Assembly (NCBI RefSeq): GCF_950295315.1
Contig: NC_080179.1
Coordinates: forward strand, 70,740,615 to 70,804,614
From: Erinaceus europaeus
Lineage: Eukaryota; Chordata; Mammalia; Eulipotyphla; Erinaceidae
Length of the DNA stretch: 64,000 bases
Direction of reading: 5' to 3'
Shown: piece after piece, positions 33,751 to 45,377 of the stretch
Position numbering within the stretch: the stretch's first letter is position 1
How the letters are laid out: each line of letters starts with the position of its first letter
Program-made: the position numbers and the translations under genes
Notes under the pieces: generated by a model
Database searches by the model: none
What the model was told of the DNA's origin: nothing
Seen by the model: the letters and a program-made list of their open reading frames with translations, nothing else

Positions 33751-33849
33751 ATCGCTCCTCTGGGCCTGGTTAATTTTAGACTGCACTGTAATTGGAGCAT
33801 CTTCAATTGAAGTAAACTTGAGAGTGTCTGGATGCTGACGATATTTTTT
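33751..33849 (-). CDS. NEB: Nebulin exon W20 (99 bp, module M5)
   Basis: 33 codons, [20 protein letters not shown] to NQAQRSD. It is the second half of the usual 207-bp exon; here M4 and M5 are separated by an intron of 2 kb. The acceptor is caccaaacag, with a weak pyrimidine tract, and the donor is gtaagtat. Confidence 0.94.
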
Positions 33850-34549
33850 CTGTTTGGTGTATTAAAAAGGAGCAAATAACAGTATTAATTTCACTGAAAA
33901 CCAATATGTGAAAATTCTTGAAATTTACTTTGGAGGGTCAAGAATTATTCCTAGTTTCAAAATATGAAAATACTGTATTTCTGGCTGACTTGGAGAAAAG
34001 GTGAATGTAACAGAAAAGCCAGTGTTTAAAACATCGGCTTAACTTTAAATTTGTCTAGGGGGCCAGACAGACCAGTCCAACTTGCAAGGGCCATGTTTCA
34101 GTCTTTGAATTTTTTGTTTATGCTATGAAAGAGAGTGCTTTCAGCTAGGCAGAATCCAGAACCCTCATGTTCTAGAGGGCTAACAGAGAAGCGAGCAAGG
34201 GCACGTGAAACGTGCACGTGGGTGTCATTTTCGCTCTTGTCCCATCAGTAACACAAGCCAATACTTCAGGAAGGACAGACTGAGGAGCTGGGGCTATTAG
34301 CAGCAGAGGGAGGACTTCTGCTTCATCTGCCCTACAGCGGTTAACACACAGGTCAGCAGCAAGGACTATAGAGAGAGCACAGGACTGGGGCACTGAAGTG
34401 CCCTGATTCGGGGCAGCCCACTCCTAGCTACTCTCCTAGGCTCTGTGCTTATCCTCCCAGTCTTTTTCTTTTGTGCGCAGCGTACATCCCACTGTCATGT
34501 ACTGAGCATTGTTCTTTTAGCATCAGACTTCTAAAACTACCAACACAGG

Positions 34550-34770
34550 GGCCGGGTGGTGGCACACCTGGTTGAATGCACATGTCATGATGCACAAGGA
34601 CCCTGGTTCAAGCCTCTGGTCCCCAACTGCAGGGGAAAAGCTTTGAGAATGGTGAAGTAGTGTTGAGGGTGTCTCTCTGTCTCTGTCCCTCTCTATCACC
34701 CCTTCCCTCTCAATATCGGGCTATCTCTATCCAATAAATATATAAAGATGATAAAAATATTAAAAGAAAG
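34550..34770 (+). mobile_element. SINE, type B
   Basis: ggggccgggtggtggcacac head; flanked by aaactaccaac on both sides. Confidence 0.88.
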
Positions 34771-34794
34771 AAAACTACCAACCTAGAAGAATTT

Positions 34795-35300
34795 GAAAAG
34801 CTTTCTTTTCCTTTCTTTTAATTTGATAGAACGGAGTCGAGAGAGGATGAGGACATAAAAAGGGAGAGAAACCTCCCCCTCTGCCTTCCCCTCCTCTCTC
34901 CATTTCTCTCTGTCCTACCCAACAATGACAACATCAATAACAACAATAACTACAACAATAAAAAAAGGGGGGAGTTGGGCAGTAGCGCAGCAGGTTAAGT
35001 GCACATGGCACAAAGCACAAGGACCAGTTAGGATCCTGGTTCGAGCCCCCGGCTCCCCACCTGCAGGGGAGTCGCTTCACAGGCGGTGAAGCAGGTCTGC
35101 AGGCATCTCTCTGTCTCTCTTCCTCTCTATCTCTCCCTTCTCTCTCAATTTCTCTGTCTCTATACAATAACAAATTTAAAAAAAAATTTTAAAAGGGAGA
35201 GAAACAGAGAGGCAACTAAAGCTCTACTTCCCCACTCATGAAGTCCTCCCCACAGGTGGGGTGAGTAGGGGATGAACTTGGGTCCCTGCGACAGTATACT
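34795..35300 (-). mobile_element. Old B-type SINE interrupted by younger plus-strand SINEs
   Basis: The outer, minus-strand B element (34,795-34,871 and from about 35,193 on) is split by an A-type 3' piece (34,872-34,970) and a full A/B element (34,972-35,190). aaaagggagagaaac on both sides is the target duplication. Confidence 0.75.
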
Positions 35301-35346
35301 CAAATAAAATAAAATAAAATAAAATAAAATAAAATTAAATAAAATA
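35300..35346. repeat. (AAAAT)n microsatellite
   Basis: About nine aaaat units following an old SINE. Confidence 0.9.
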
Positions 35347-35402
35347 GGTCAATTCCTCAGTATGTCAATTGGGCTTCAATGAAGTTTAAAATATTTCTAT
35401 CA

Positions 35403-35725
35403 GGGGCCAGGCAGTAGTGTACCTGGTTAAGTGCACGCACGATCACACTTGAGAATTTGGATTTGAGCCCCTAACCCCACCTTCAGAGGGGAAGCTTCAT
35501 GAGTGCTGAAGCAGATCTGCAGGCTTCTTTTTTTTTTCTCTCTCTCTCTCTCTCTCTCTCTATTTACCCCACCCCCTCAATTTCTCTCTCTGTCCTTCCA
35601 AATGAAAAAATAATTAATTAATTAAAAATAAAAGGAAAAATGGCTGCTGGGGGGCAGTGGATTCACCGTGCAGGCATCAAGCCCCCAGCAATAACCCTGG
35701 TGGCAATAATAAAAAATAAAAAATA
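35403..35725 (+). mobile_element. SINE, B long type
   Basis: ggggccaggcagtagtgtac head; 3' part gggcagtggattcaccgtgc, then caataaccctggtgg. Confidence 0.85.
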
Positions 35726-35909
35726 AAGTAAGAAATGCTCATCATAAGGTATGCTTAGCTAACCAAAGACTTCATGCACATGGTGAATTAGTTTCCTCAG
35801 CTACAGTTACCAGAGAATGAAGTGATTCAAGGAGTCGCACCCCTAGGATGTGGACAGTTGTAGCAACACATTTGCAAACCGCTGGGACACAAGCGCTGAC
35901 TTTATTTAC

Positions 35910-36017
35910 CTCATTCAGGATGGCGGAAGCTCGCTTTGCCTTCTCCATTTCCAAAGATCCAAAAGGTACCCAGCCACAGCCCTTCATCCAGCTGTTGTAG
36001 TCGGCTTTATACTCCAC
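35910..36017 (-). CDS. NEB: Nebulin exon W21 (108 bp, module M4, WLKGIGW-like)
   Basis: 36 codons, VEYKADYNSWMKGCGWVPFG to RASAILNE. WMKGCGW is the super-repeat motif with Cys for Ile. It is the most upstream WLKGIGW-type motif in the window; the duplicated blocks further upstream have none. The donor is gtaaataa. Confidence 0.95.
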
Positions 36018-36780
36018 CTGAAATACCAGGGGGAAGGTCACAGAGAGGAAGGCTACATTTCTTCTTTGCTTAGCATCACTCTTAATTCAAGACGTCATTA
36101 GCACTTCTCCCAAAGAAATGAGTTTCAGATTTCTGATTGGCTTCATTACACTGTACACTAAAGTTATTTTAAGATTTCTTTGACGAAAGAAGTTAACAGT
36201 CCTTTGTTTGTTTGTTGTTTTTTGTTTTGTTTTTGCTGATTGTTTCATTTAATTCTTATTTCCAATTCGATGGAAGTACATGGAATTTTAATTCTGTTTT
36301 GGACAAATGCTACATTCCATGCTGTATTTCAAAGAACAAAAGAAACAGGTATGTATAGATAGTCAAATGTAAAATGCCTGACCACTGTGATCATAAGTGT
36401 TACGTTTCTGTCATTCAACTGAGAACAGAGTTCACGTTGTTGTGCATGACGGCTGATTGGCTGCGTCAGCACTGACAGTAATTGTTCGCTCTGTCTCACA
36501 CCTGGCCCCTCATGTGTAATGGTCAGTCTAGCAGCATTTCTATACTGGTTAAATAATTCACTTTGAAACAGTTTTACTCATTACTTTACTTGTGGAGACC
36601 AATTATCATTTCTAGGTGACAGTTACTTGATGATACAAAAAACAAAACAAAACAAAACAATGAGTTACTCTTGTACCTATAGGTAGCAGTGCAAAATTAT
36701 ACCCTAGGCATGAAGTTCAAATAATTCATCTTTAGCGTGGACCTTTTAATTAGAGTGAAGGAAAAATCAAGAAGCCATCT
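36018..36780. other. Repeat-free intron sequence upstream of W21
   Basis: About 760 bp without SINEs. Contains agacgtcatt (CRE-like) and tgcgtcagca (half of a MAF/AP-1-type site); single short matches, so only suggestive. Confidence 0.35.
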
Positions 36781-37066
36781 AGGGGACCAGGAGGTGGCCA
36801 TGTGCACGGATTTGGGTTAGAACCACATCCCCACCCCCATGTACAGGAAGGAAGCTTCAAGGGAGGTAAAGTAAGTACTGCAGCTGCCAATCTCTCTCCC
36901 TCTGTATCTCCGTCCTCTCTCTCAAATGCTTTGTGTTACATCAAATAAAGGAAAGAAAACAAATAAATAAAATGAAAAAAAAAAACGCCCATGGAGGAGG
37001 AAATCCATGGTGGATTACTTGTGTAGGCACCAAGCCTCATCAATAACCCTGATATCAATAAAAGAG
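36781..37066 (+). mobile_element. SINE, B long type
   Basis: ggggaccaggaggtggccat head with an internal gap; 3' part ccatggtggattacttgtgt. Confidence 0.75.
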
Positions 37067-37165
37067 AGAAAGAGAGAAAGAAAGAAAGAGAGAGAGAAAG
37101 AAAGAAAGGGAAGAAGGAAGGGAAAAATAAAAGAAAGCAGGAAGGACAGAAGAAAGGAAAGAAGG
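37060..37165. repeat. (AAAG)n-rich purine tract
   Basis: aaag and gaag units at the tail of the SINE at 36,781 and directly before another SINE. Confidence 0.85.
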
Positions 37166-37166
37166 G

Positions 37167-37395
37167 GGGCCGGGTGGTGGCGCACCTGATTAAGTGCATG
37201 TGTCAGAGTGCGCAAAGACCTGGGTTCTCGCCCCCAGTCGCCACCTGCAGGGGAGAAGCTTCACAAGTAGTGAAGGAGTGTTGCAAATGTCTCTCTCTCT
37301 CTCTCTCCCTCTCCATCACCCCCTTCCCTCTCAATTTCTGGCTGTCTGTATCTAATAAATAAAAAATAATAATAAAATAAAATTTAAAAAAGAAG
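37167..37395 (+). mobile_element. SINE, type B
   Basis: gggccgggtggtggcgcacc head, close to the consensus. Confidence 0.88.
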
Positions 37396-37547
37396 GAAGG
37401 AGCCACGTTAAGAATCTTTGCCTTAGAGACTAGCACACTTTAATGCTGACTCTTTAATCACTATCAGGCCACCCCATCATCTGGGGCCCCAGTTGGGGAG
37501 TCCTATCAAGTCCCAGGACATTGCTCTAAGTAAAATAAACTACACAG

Positions 37548-37606
<59 letters not shown>

Positions 37607-37608
37607 AA
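37548..37608. repeat. (CA)n(GA)n microsatellite
   Basis: About 20 CA units followed by about 8 GA units. Confidence 0.93.
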
Positions 37609-37846
37609 CTAGAACTGTATGAGTTGATTTATCTGAGGTACCCTTTGCCCATAGCTAGGGGAAGGAAAAAGGGGGACATGCTCTACTGTGTACAGAGCTT
37701 TTTCAAGAATGTAAATTTCTGGAGATTGGTTGCAATCTCATTATGAATACTATTAACCACTACTGAACTGTAGAGTTAAGAACCATGATGATGACCAATT
37801 TTATACCATATGTATTTTGTACCCACTTAAACAGAATTGTTGGCCA

Positions 37847-37970
37847 GGGAGGTATCACAGTGGTTTACACAGCAGACTTTAAAGCCTGAGGCCCCGGAGG
37901 TCCCAGCTTCAATTCCTGGCACGACTATAAGCAGTCCTCTGGTCAAAAGAATAATAATAAAAAATAAATA
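37847..37970 (+). mobile_element. SINE, type D
   Basis: ggccagggaggtatcacagt head and ggaggtcccagcttcaattc core. Confidence 0.65.
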
Positions 37971-38032
37971 AAAATAGAAGCAGTAGTATAAAGTATTGAA
38001 TTATACAGCCCAGACTAGTTAAATTTGCCTAA

Positions 38033-38341
38033 AGAAGTGTTATAGAGGGAGTTGGGCGGTAGCGCAGCGAGTTAAGTGCACATGGCACAGAGCACAAGGA
38101 CCGGCATAAGGATCCCGGTTCGAGCCCCCGGCTCCCCACCTGCAGGGGAGTCGCTTCACAGGCGGTGAAACAAGTCTGCAGGTGCTTATCTTTCTCTCCC
38201 CCTCTGTCTTCCCCTCCTCTCTCCATTTCCCTCTGTCCTATCCAACAACAATGACATGAGTAACAACAACAATAAAACAAGGGCAACAAAAGGGAATAAA
38301 TAAATAAATACAAAAAATTTTTTTAAAGAAGTGTTATAGAA
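38033..38341 (+). mobile_element. SINE, type A, with target duplication
   Basis: aaagaagtgttataga is repeated on both sides; head gggagttgggcggtagcgca. Confidence 0.92.
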
Positions 38342-38781
38342 TAGAAAAGCTATAAAAATTGAGGTAGTAGCTGCCGATGCTTTATTTTCAGACAGGCTAT
38401 ATCAACATTATTGATGATGAACGTGATCATGGCGATAAGAGCAAAGGACATTTATATAGAACCCACCAGACTTCGGGGCCACCTGTAGTGTTCTGCATGC
38501 AGTTAAAGCCTCAAAGCAATTCTATTCTTTTCACTCTGGTTGTTCAGAGGACTCTAGGTCCAAAAAGATGATTAACTTCCTCTCCAAAGGCCAACTGTGG
38601 TGTGATGGGAGCTAGATCCACAGTCTCTTAACTGTGAAGGGTGCAAGCTCACAGAAGGGTAATTTTCCCTTCTCTAACCTGCTACATAGGCGTGGTGGCA
38701 GAGATGCGTCTACGCGTCAGCAACGACACCGGCATGAAAGGTCTTTTCAAAAGAAGGAACAGAGACAATGAGGCTACTCAC

Positions 38782-38979
38782 ATCGCTCTGCAGTGCATAG
38801 GCCTTCTTGGCAAGGTCCACGTTGATGCTGTCAGGGGGGTAGCTGTAGCTGTGTAGGACGTGCCTATAGTCCACGTCGCTGGCAATTGCCTGAGACTTCT
38901 TTGCTTGAGTGACTTGAAGCATGTCCAGAGGTGCTGTGTAGATAGTTTTCGACTTTTCATAGTCTTTACGATATTCACG
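38782..38979 (-). CDS. NEB: Nebulin exon W22 (198 bp, modules M2-M3)
   Basis: 66 codons, [20 protein letters not shown] to YALQSD. With the 114-bp exon A1 it adds up to the 312 bp of the unsplit M1-M3 exons, so an intron of 4.3 kb separates M1 from M2 here. The acceptor is cattttgtag and the donor gtgagtag. Confidence 0.95.
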
Positions 38980-39014
38980 CTACAAAATGAAAATTACTTT
39001 TTAGCCTTTTGGAT

Positions 39015-39690
39015 TAGTAACCGTGTTATTTATAGTGGGCAAAAATCTGGAAGCAACTGAAATACCCATCAACAGATAATGAAGAATTTATGGGAGATAC
39101 ACTTAATGGAATACTATTCTGTAATCTTAAAGGTGGGGTTATATCAGTTGGGACAAAATGGATGGAACTAGAGGTGATTTTGTTAAATTTAAGAACTAAG
39201 GAGGTATGGCTGGGTGGTGGTGCATCTGGTTAAGCACACATGTTACAATGCACAAGGTTCTGGGTTCAAGCCCCCAGTCCCCACCTGCAGGGGGAAAGCT
39301 TCATGAGTGGTGAAGCAGGGCTGCAGGTGTCTCTCTGTCTCTCTCCTTATCTCCCCATTCCTCTCCATTTCTGGCTATCTCTAGACAATAAAAATAAAGA
39401 TAATAAAAAATTTTTTTAAAGAACTAAGGAGGTGAAGGAAAACTACCTCTCGTATGTGAAATGTGGGTGGATAAATCATATGAACTCAGAAAGAAAGAAG
39501 AAAAGAAACAGAGAGAAGAGGTCACCAAACTGTCCCTTAGACTGTGTGAGAACTGGTGGCTAGGAGGTGGACTGAGTGCGTACTAGGGCTTGGTGGAGGG
39601 TGTGCTTACTCACACACACCACATGTTGATGTGAAATCATACCTTTGCAATCTAACAATTTTTTAAAACACTGCTAAATCACTAATAATA
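39015..39690 (+). mobile_element. L1 3' fragment split by a SINE
   Basis: The left part resembles the end of ORF2 (ctggaagcaactgaaatacc, aatggaatactattctgtaa); the right part is 3' UTR. The B-type SINE between them is flanked by the duplication aagaactaaggaggt. Confidence 0.75.
39206..39420 (+). mobile_element. SINE, type B
   Basis: ggctgggtggtggtgcatct head; inserted in an L1 fragment. Confidence 0.88.
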
Positions 39691-40047
39691 AAACAATTTA
39701 GAAGAGAACAAAAATTACTATTTATTACCATAAATCATCAATAGACTCCTTGAAAGCACAGTGATTTCATAAACAATAAATACAAGTTAAAGAAATAAAT
39801 GCAGACACCTCAATAGTTTTTTCTGAAAGTTGTTCACATGTTACACATCACTGACAAGACCCCAAATCACACATGGGCAGATCTCTCTAACTCTCTTTTT
39901 ATATCAAAGAAAGTTTTCAGGCAATAGAAATGGGTCAATTTCGGCCAGGGATTAGTTTACTTTAAAACAGTGTTTTTCAAGCGTTCTCTCTACTAACATA
40001 GGTTAGCCTATGAATGGTTTTCCAATAAAGAAGTATTTTAGGGTGGG

Positions 40048-40049
<2 letters not shown>

Positions 40050-40083
<34 letters not shown>
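40050..40083. repeat. (TA)n microsatellite
   Basis: Seventeen TA units in an A/T-rich part of the intron between A1 and W22. Confidence 0.92.
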
Positions 40084-40087
<4 letters not shown>

Positions 40088-40364
40088 TGACAAAAAGATT
40101 ATCATTTCATACTTATATTTGTAAAAATGGCTACTTCATAAATAAAACTTTACACACGACTTCTTTTTTTTTTCCATTTGGTCCTGGACTTCTATTTTGA
40201 GGAAGATTGCTTTTTTTTATTAAATTTGATTTCTGTATTTGTGATAACTCTGTTCAAATTATTTTTTCCTGGTCTGCACTCGACTTCTTATCTTTGCTAT
40301 GCTCACCTTTAAATGAATAGCAAAATTTTTTCAATCTTACAATCATATTTTCAACAGAGACAAG

Positions 40365-40535
40365 GGTTGGGGAGACAGAATAATGGTTCTGCAAAAGACT
40401 CTCATACCTGAGGCTCTGAGGTCCCAGGTTCACCCCCCCCCCCAAACCACCATAAATCAGAGCTGACCAGTGCTCTGTTCGAGTTCTCTCTCTCTCTCTC
40501 CCTCCTTCCCCCCTCTCTCTCACACACACAAGTGA
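40365..40535 (+). mobile_element. SINE, type D
   Basis: ggttggggagacagaataat head, gaggtcccaggttcac core, CT-rich end. Confidence 0.7.
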
Positions 40536-41114
40536 AATATAAAATTAAAACAGTAGTTGAGTACCACTAACACACCCAAAGGTTGTTTCATCCAGGTTTA
40601 ATTTGGGCAAAAATTTTAAAAAAGCTTCAGATTGTAGCAGTTACAAGAACTCAAAGGAGAGAAGCTGCTGAAACTGAACCATTAAAGTAACCTTGGTAAA
40701 TAAATAAATAAATAAATAAAGTAGTCTTGGTGCTGCAAACAGTGTCCTCATAAACCAGTTGTTCTGACTGCGTCTCAGAGGCCTTTTTCACTGGCTGGCT
40801 TTCTGGAACGGACAGGCAGGGTGCTAATTAGGTGAAACTTCTTACTCCATCATGTCAACTCACCAATAACCTTAGTATAAAAACCTAACCCAGCAGCACT
40901 AAGAAGATGTGAAATCCATTATCTTCCCCTAGTCACGTCAGCATTAAAGACAGTGACCCAAGCCGGCAGCTCTAGCTGTGCATCATGAATATTCTGAAGA
41001 CAGGCCTTTGGCAAGTTGCCCCAGTCTAGTAGCTTCCTCACGGAATGTGATCTTTCTTCCAGCATTTTGTAGATAATCACTTTTACTAAATGGATGTACC
41101 ACTGAATTGAAATT

Positions 41115-42045
41115 TTAAAGACATCTTCAATGAAACGAATACAATTACAAAGAAGACTAAGGCAAGCATAAACCTATGGGACTACATCAAATGAAAAAGC
41201 TTCTGTACAACAAAAGAAACCACTACCCAAACCAAGAGACTCCTCACAGAATAGGAGAAGATCTTTACATGCCATACATCAGACAAGAGTTTAATAACTA
41301 ACATATATAAAGAGCTTTCCAAACTCAACAACAAGACAACAAATAACCCCATCCAAAAATGGGAGGAGGACATGGACAGAATATTCACCACAGAAGAGAT
41401 CCAAAAGGCTAAGAAGCACATGAAAAAATGCTCCAAGTCTCTGATTGTCAGAGAAATGCAAATAAAGACAACAATGAGATACCACTTCACTCCTGTGAGA
41501 ATGTCATACATCAGAAAAGGTAACAGCAGCAAATGCTGGAGAAGTTGTGGGGTCAAAGGAACCCTCCTGCACTGCTGGTAGGAATGTCAATTGGTCCATC
41601 CTCTGTGGAGAGCAGTCTGGAGAACTCTCAGAAGGCTAGAAATGGACCTACCCTATGACCCTGCAATTCCTCCCCTGGGGATATATCCTAAGGAACCCAA
41701 CACACCCATCCAAAAAGATCTGTGTACACGTATGTTCTTGGCAGCACAATTTGTAATAGTCAAAACCTGGAAGCAACACAGATGTCCAACAACAGATGAG
41801 TGGCTGAGCAAGGTGTGGTATATATATACACAATGGAATACTACTCAGCTGTAAAAAATGGTGACTTCACCATTTTCAGCCAATCTTGGATGGACATTGA
41901 AAAAATCATGTTACGTGAAATCAGTCAGAAACAGAAGGATGACTATGGGATGATCTCACTCTCAGGCAGAAGTTGAAAAACAAGATCAGAAAAGAAAACA
42001 GAAGTAGAACTTGAAATGGAATTGACGTATTGCACCAAAGTAAAA
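41115..42045 (+). mobile_element. L1 ORF2 end and 3' UTR fragment
   Basis: Translates in pieces to the ORF2 C-terminus (ERLL-type '[15 protein letters not shown]', PLWRAVWRTLRRLEMDLPYD) with several stops and frameshifts; more degraded than the L1 of copy B. It ends in a 3' UTR start 'gcaccaaagtaaaag', where a minus-strand SINE has inserted. Confidence 0.88.
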
Positions 42046-42047
42046 GA

Positions 42048-42309
42048 TTTTTTTTTATTTTCCCTTTTGTTGCCCTTGTTGTTTTTCATTGTTTTTGTAG
42101 TTATTATTGTTGTTAGATAGCACAGTGAGAAATGGAGAGGAAGAGAAGACAGAGGGGGAGAGAAAGACAGATACCTGCAGACCTGCTTCACCGCCTGTGA
42201 AGCGACTCCCCTGCAGGTGGGGAACCGGGGGCTAGAACCGGGATCCTTACGCCGGTTCTTGCGCTTTGAGCCACTTGTGCTTAACCTGCTGCGCTACTGC
42301 CCGACTCCC
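42048..42309 (-). mobile_element. SINE, type A
   Basis: Inserted in an L1 3' UTR; aagattttt occurs at both edges. Confidence 0.9.
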
Positions 42310-42454
42310 AATACTAAGATTTTTACCAGTGATTTTCTTCCAAACTACAATCTTAACACAAACATTTTAAGGGTTATTTTGCCATAAGAAGAAAATATCC
42401 AGCCATTATTTTTTTATCTTTATATTTTGCTACCAGGTTTGCACTACGCTCGCA

Positions 42455-42667
42455 GCAGCAAATTTTTTCCTTTTATTTTATTTTACTGGATAGGGCAGAA
42501 AGAAATTGAGACGAGAGGATGAGACGGAGAGAGGGTGAGAAAGACACCTGCAGACCTGCTTCACTACTCGTGAACTGTCCCCTCCTACTGGTGGGGAGCC
42601 AGGGCTTGAACCTGGATCACAGAGCATGGTAATGTGTGTACTCGGCCTGATGCATCAACACTGGCCC
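42455..42667 (-). mobile_element. SINE, type B
   Basis: Right end gatgcatcaacactggcccc; diverged head. Confidence 0.75.
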
Positions 42668-42892
42668 CTCTAGCTGTCTTTTGCAAGAGGCACTGAGAAT
42701 TACATTCATATGCTTCTATATATTGATAGCTATGTTTTCCAAAATAAAATGAATATCTAGTAAAATCAGTCCTAGGTGGTACAACAATCTGGGGAATCAT
42801 TTTAGTTCTACAATCCACCCCAACAGTCAGATGTTGAGAACTTGAGAGAGCCCATGAATATAGAGCATTCCTGCACGTCACTGCCACCATAA

Positions 42893-43173
42893 ATTTATTT
42901 ATTTATTCCCCTTTGTTGTCCCTGTTATTTTATTGTTGTAGTTATTATTGTTGTTATTGATGTCGTTGATGTTGGATAGGACAGAGAGAAATGGAGAGAG
43001 GAGGGGAAGACAGAGAGGGGGAGAGAAAGATAGACATTTGCAGACCTGCTTCACTGCCTGTGGAGCGACTCCCCTGCAGGTGGGGAGTTGGGGGCTTGAA
43101 CCCAGATCTTTACGCTGGTCCTTGCACTTCACGCCACCTGTGCTTAACCTGCTGCGCTACCACCCGGCTCCCA
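42893..43173 (-). mobile_element. SINE, type A
   Basis: Lies about 60 bp left of exon A1, in unique sequence outside the duplicated block. Confidence 0.9.
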
Positions 43174-43236
43174 CCACGGGACATTTTAACAAGGACGCCA
43201 TCTTGAAAAGTGAGACAAGTTTATAAAAGCACTCAC

Positions 43237-43350
43237 ATCACTCTGGTTTTTGGCTGTCTTCAAAGAGTGCAGCATCTTGGGGTCATCATTGATGCTCAGG
43301 GCCCCAATCATTTTCCCTTTGCTTTTCTCATAGTCTTTCCTGTACATCAC
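43237..43350 (-). CDS. NEB: Nebulin exon A1 (114 bp, module M1), block copy A
   Basis: 38 codons, [20 protein letters not shown] to KTAKNQSD. It differs from the B1 and C1 copies at one amino acid (Lys where they have Gln, four residues before SD) and by having ATCACT instead of GTCGCT at its left end. The intron on its left side is unlike that of B1 and C1, so the duplication boundary lies at about this exon. Confidence 0.95.
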
Positions 43351-43465
43351 CTGCAAAGACAGCACACATGCCAGAGTCCACCCTCCAGGAACCATCGCTG
43401 AGCCTCCGCACGCACTCCCGCCCCCCACCCGCACCCCCATGCCCAGGCTCTGAGCTCCTACTCAC

Positions 43466-43573
43466 ATCACTAGCGTTCCTGCTGTTGGCTTTGGCGGCCA
43501 GCAGGGGGATGGCATCCACTTTAATGTCAAACTTCTTGGCTTTGCTCTTCTCCCAGTCATGCTTATAAACATT
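43466..43573 (-). CDS. NEB: Nebulin exon A2 (108 bp, module M7), block copy A
   Basis: 36 codons, NVYKHDWEKSKAKKFDIKVD to NSRNASD. It differs from B2 by one synonymous change (AAC/AAT) near the end. The donor is gtgagtag. Confidence 0.95.
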
Positions 43574-44348
43574 CTGGACAGGAGAATTTAAGCAAAAGAA
43601 CTGTAAGTATAATATCTAACACAGATTCATCCAGAAAAATAAATAATACCGACAAAAATTTTGCACTTTTATTCATGGACTACATGTAGTATTACTACCT
43701 GTCCTTAAGGGCATTTCTGCAAATAACAGACTTATCTGACAGTGATTTCATCTGGACATTATATGTCCTGCTTCTGTAATGGGCTGTATCATTTACATTT
43801 GTGTAACTGCACTCTATGAGGTTCACAAAATGAATGATGTTTAGTCAATAATAAATGACAGTATAGCTATTGATTTATCTATTATCCAGTTTCTTTCCCC
43901 CTGACAGCTAAATAAATATAGTTTATTCTCTATGTATGTATGTATGTATGTATGTATGTATGTATGTACGTGTGTCATTGGGTCTCATGAGACATGGATG
44001 GTTTCACCACTCCAGTCAACTTTTTTTTCATTCAAATAGAGACACACAGAGACCAATAGCCTTACAGGTAGACAGACACCGCGGTAGAGTAAAGGTCACA
44101 ACCACAGTGACACATCACCTCCCATGTGGTGCCAAGGGCGTGAATCTGAGTCACGTGTTTGACAAGGTAGGTCCCTGACATGGAAAGTTATCTCTCCAGC
44201 CCCCAATTTAACTTATTTGCACAAATGTTTTAGGGATTTTCTAGAGATTTTGCTATCCTGGTAGGTAAAAGGTAATACAAAATAGCAACCAATGGGAGAA
44301 GTGAAATGTGACTTTGGCAGAGGAGAGAGCTTATAAAACCCTAAGGAC
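43574..44348. other. Duplicated intron sequence, copy A
   Basis: Matches 52,318-53,110 and 61,227-61,987 apart from small indels and the ATGT tract; contains a probable old repeat (agagacacacagagacca). Confidence 0.5.
43930..43974. repeat. (ATGT)n microsatellite, copy A
   Basis: About ten tatg units. The matching tracts in copies B and C have a different length and composition. Confidence 0.9.
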
Positions 44349-44625
44349 GGGAGTCGGGCGGTAGCGCAGCGAGTTAAGCACAGGTGGCACCAAGAGCAAG
44401 GACTGGCTTAAGGATCCCAGTTCGAGCCACCCCTAACACCCCACCTGCAGAGGAGTCGCTTCCCAGGCGGTGAAGCAGGTCTGCAGGTGTCTGTCTTTCT
44501 CTCCCCCTCTCTGTTTTCCTCTCCTCTCTCCATTTCTTTCTGTCCTATCCAACGATGACATCAATAATAACTACAACAATATAACAACAAGGGCAACAAA
44601 AGGGAATAAATACATAAAAAAAAAC
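44349..44625 (+). mobile_element. SINE, type A, present in all three block copies
   Basis: Sits at the same place as the elements at 53,111 and 61,988, so it was there before the duplications. Confidence 0.9.
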
Positions 44626-44797
44626 CTCTAAGGATTAGTAGAGGAGCAGTTGAGAGATTGGGTCTTTTTTTCCTTCAGTAACAGAGAATGTAGAAAGTGA
44701 GAGCTGATAGTTGAGTAAGAGCCTTCTAACAATGTGGCATTAAAAGCTCCACTTAACAGCCCGGTAGCAGTGTCAGTTGCCATTCGCATAGATCCTC

Positions 44798-44809
44798 AAT
44801 ACGGTATTT

Positions 44810-44849
<40 letters not shown>

Positions 44850-45206
44850 CCCCTCCAGGGTTATTGCTGGGCTCGGTGCCTGCACCATGAATCCACCGCT
44901 CCTGGAGGCCATTTTTCCCCCTTTTTGTTGCCCTAGTTGTTGCAGCCTCGTTGCGGTTATTATTGCCGTTGTTGACGTTGCTTTTGTTGTTGGATAGGAC
45001 AGAGAGAAATGGAGAGAGGAGGGGAAGACAGAGAGGAGGAGAGAAAGACAGACACCTGCAGACCTGCTTCACCGCCTGTGAAGCGACTCCCCTGCAGGTG
45101 GGGAGCCGGGGCCTCGAACCGGGATCCTTACGCCGGTCTCTGCGCTTTGCGCCACGTGCGCTTAACCCACTGCGCCACCGCCGGACTCCCCAATACGGTA
45201 TTTTCT
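44798..45206 (-). mobile_element. SINE, A long type, copy A only
   Basis: A poly(T) run of about 36 bases, then the extra 3' part and a near-consensus body. The target duplication aatacggtattttct is at both ends, and copies B and C show the empty site. It is on the same strand as NEB. Confidence 0.94.
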
Positions 45207-45272
45207 AAGCACTGCTGACATTTCTAACATTACAGGTACACAAGCAGAGGCTTCTGGGAAATCGGTACTTAC

Positions 45273-45377
45273 ATCACTCAGGTTATAGGCATTGACTCTG
45301 TGCTGGATAAACTCTGGAGCATCTGCTGGAACATTGCATTTGAACTTCTCGCCTTCGTGCTTTGCTTTATAATTCAG
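45273..45377 (-). CDS. NEB: Nebulin exon A3 (105 bp, module M6), block copy A
   Basis: 35 codons, LNYKAKHEGEKFKCNVPADA to NAYNLSD; I see no difference from B3. A SINE found only in copy A lies 66 bp past its donor (gtaagtac). Confidence 0.95.

Larger units (their letters stand above)
39690..41114. other. A/T-rich intron sequence
   Basis: Apart from the TA repeat, a D-type SINE and a short aaat run, nothing recognised. Confidence 0.45.

Noticed and set aside
33751..36017. A lost half-exon at W20/W21
   Set aside because: The 99- and 108-bp exons together give exactly the 207 bp and 69 residues of the usual M4-M5 exon; nothing is missing.
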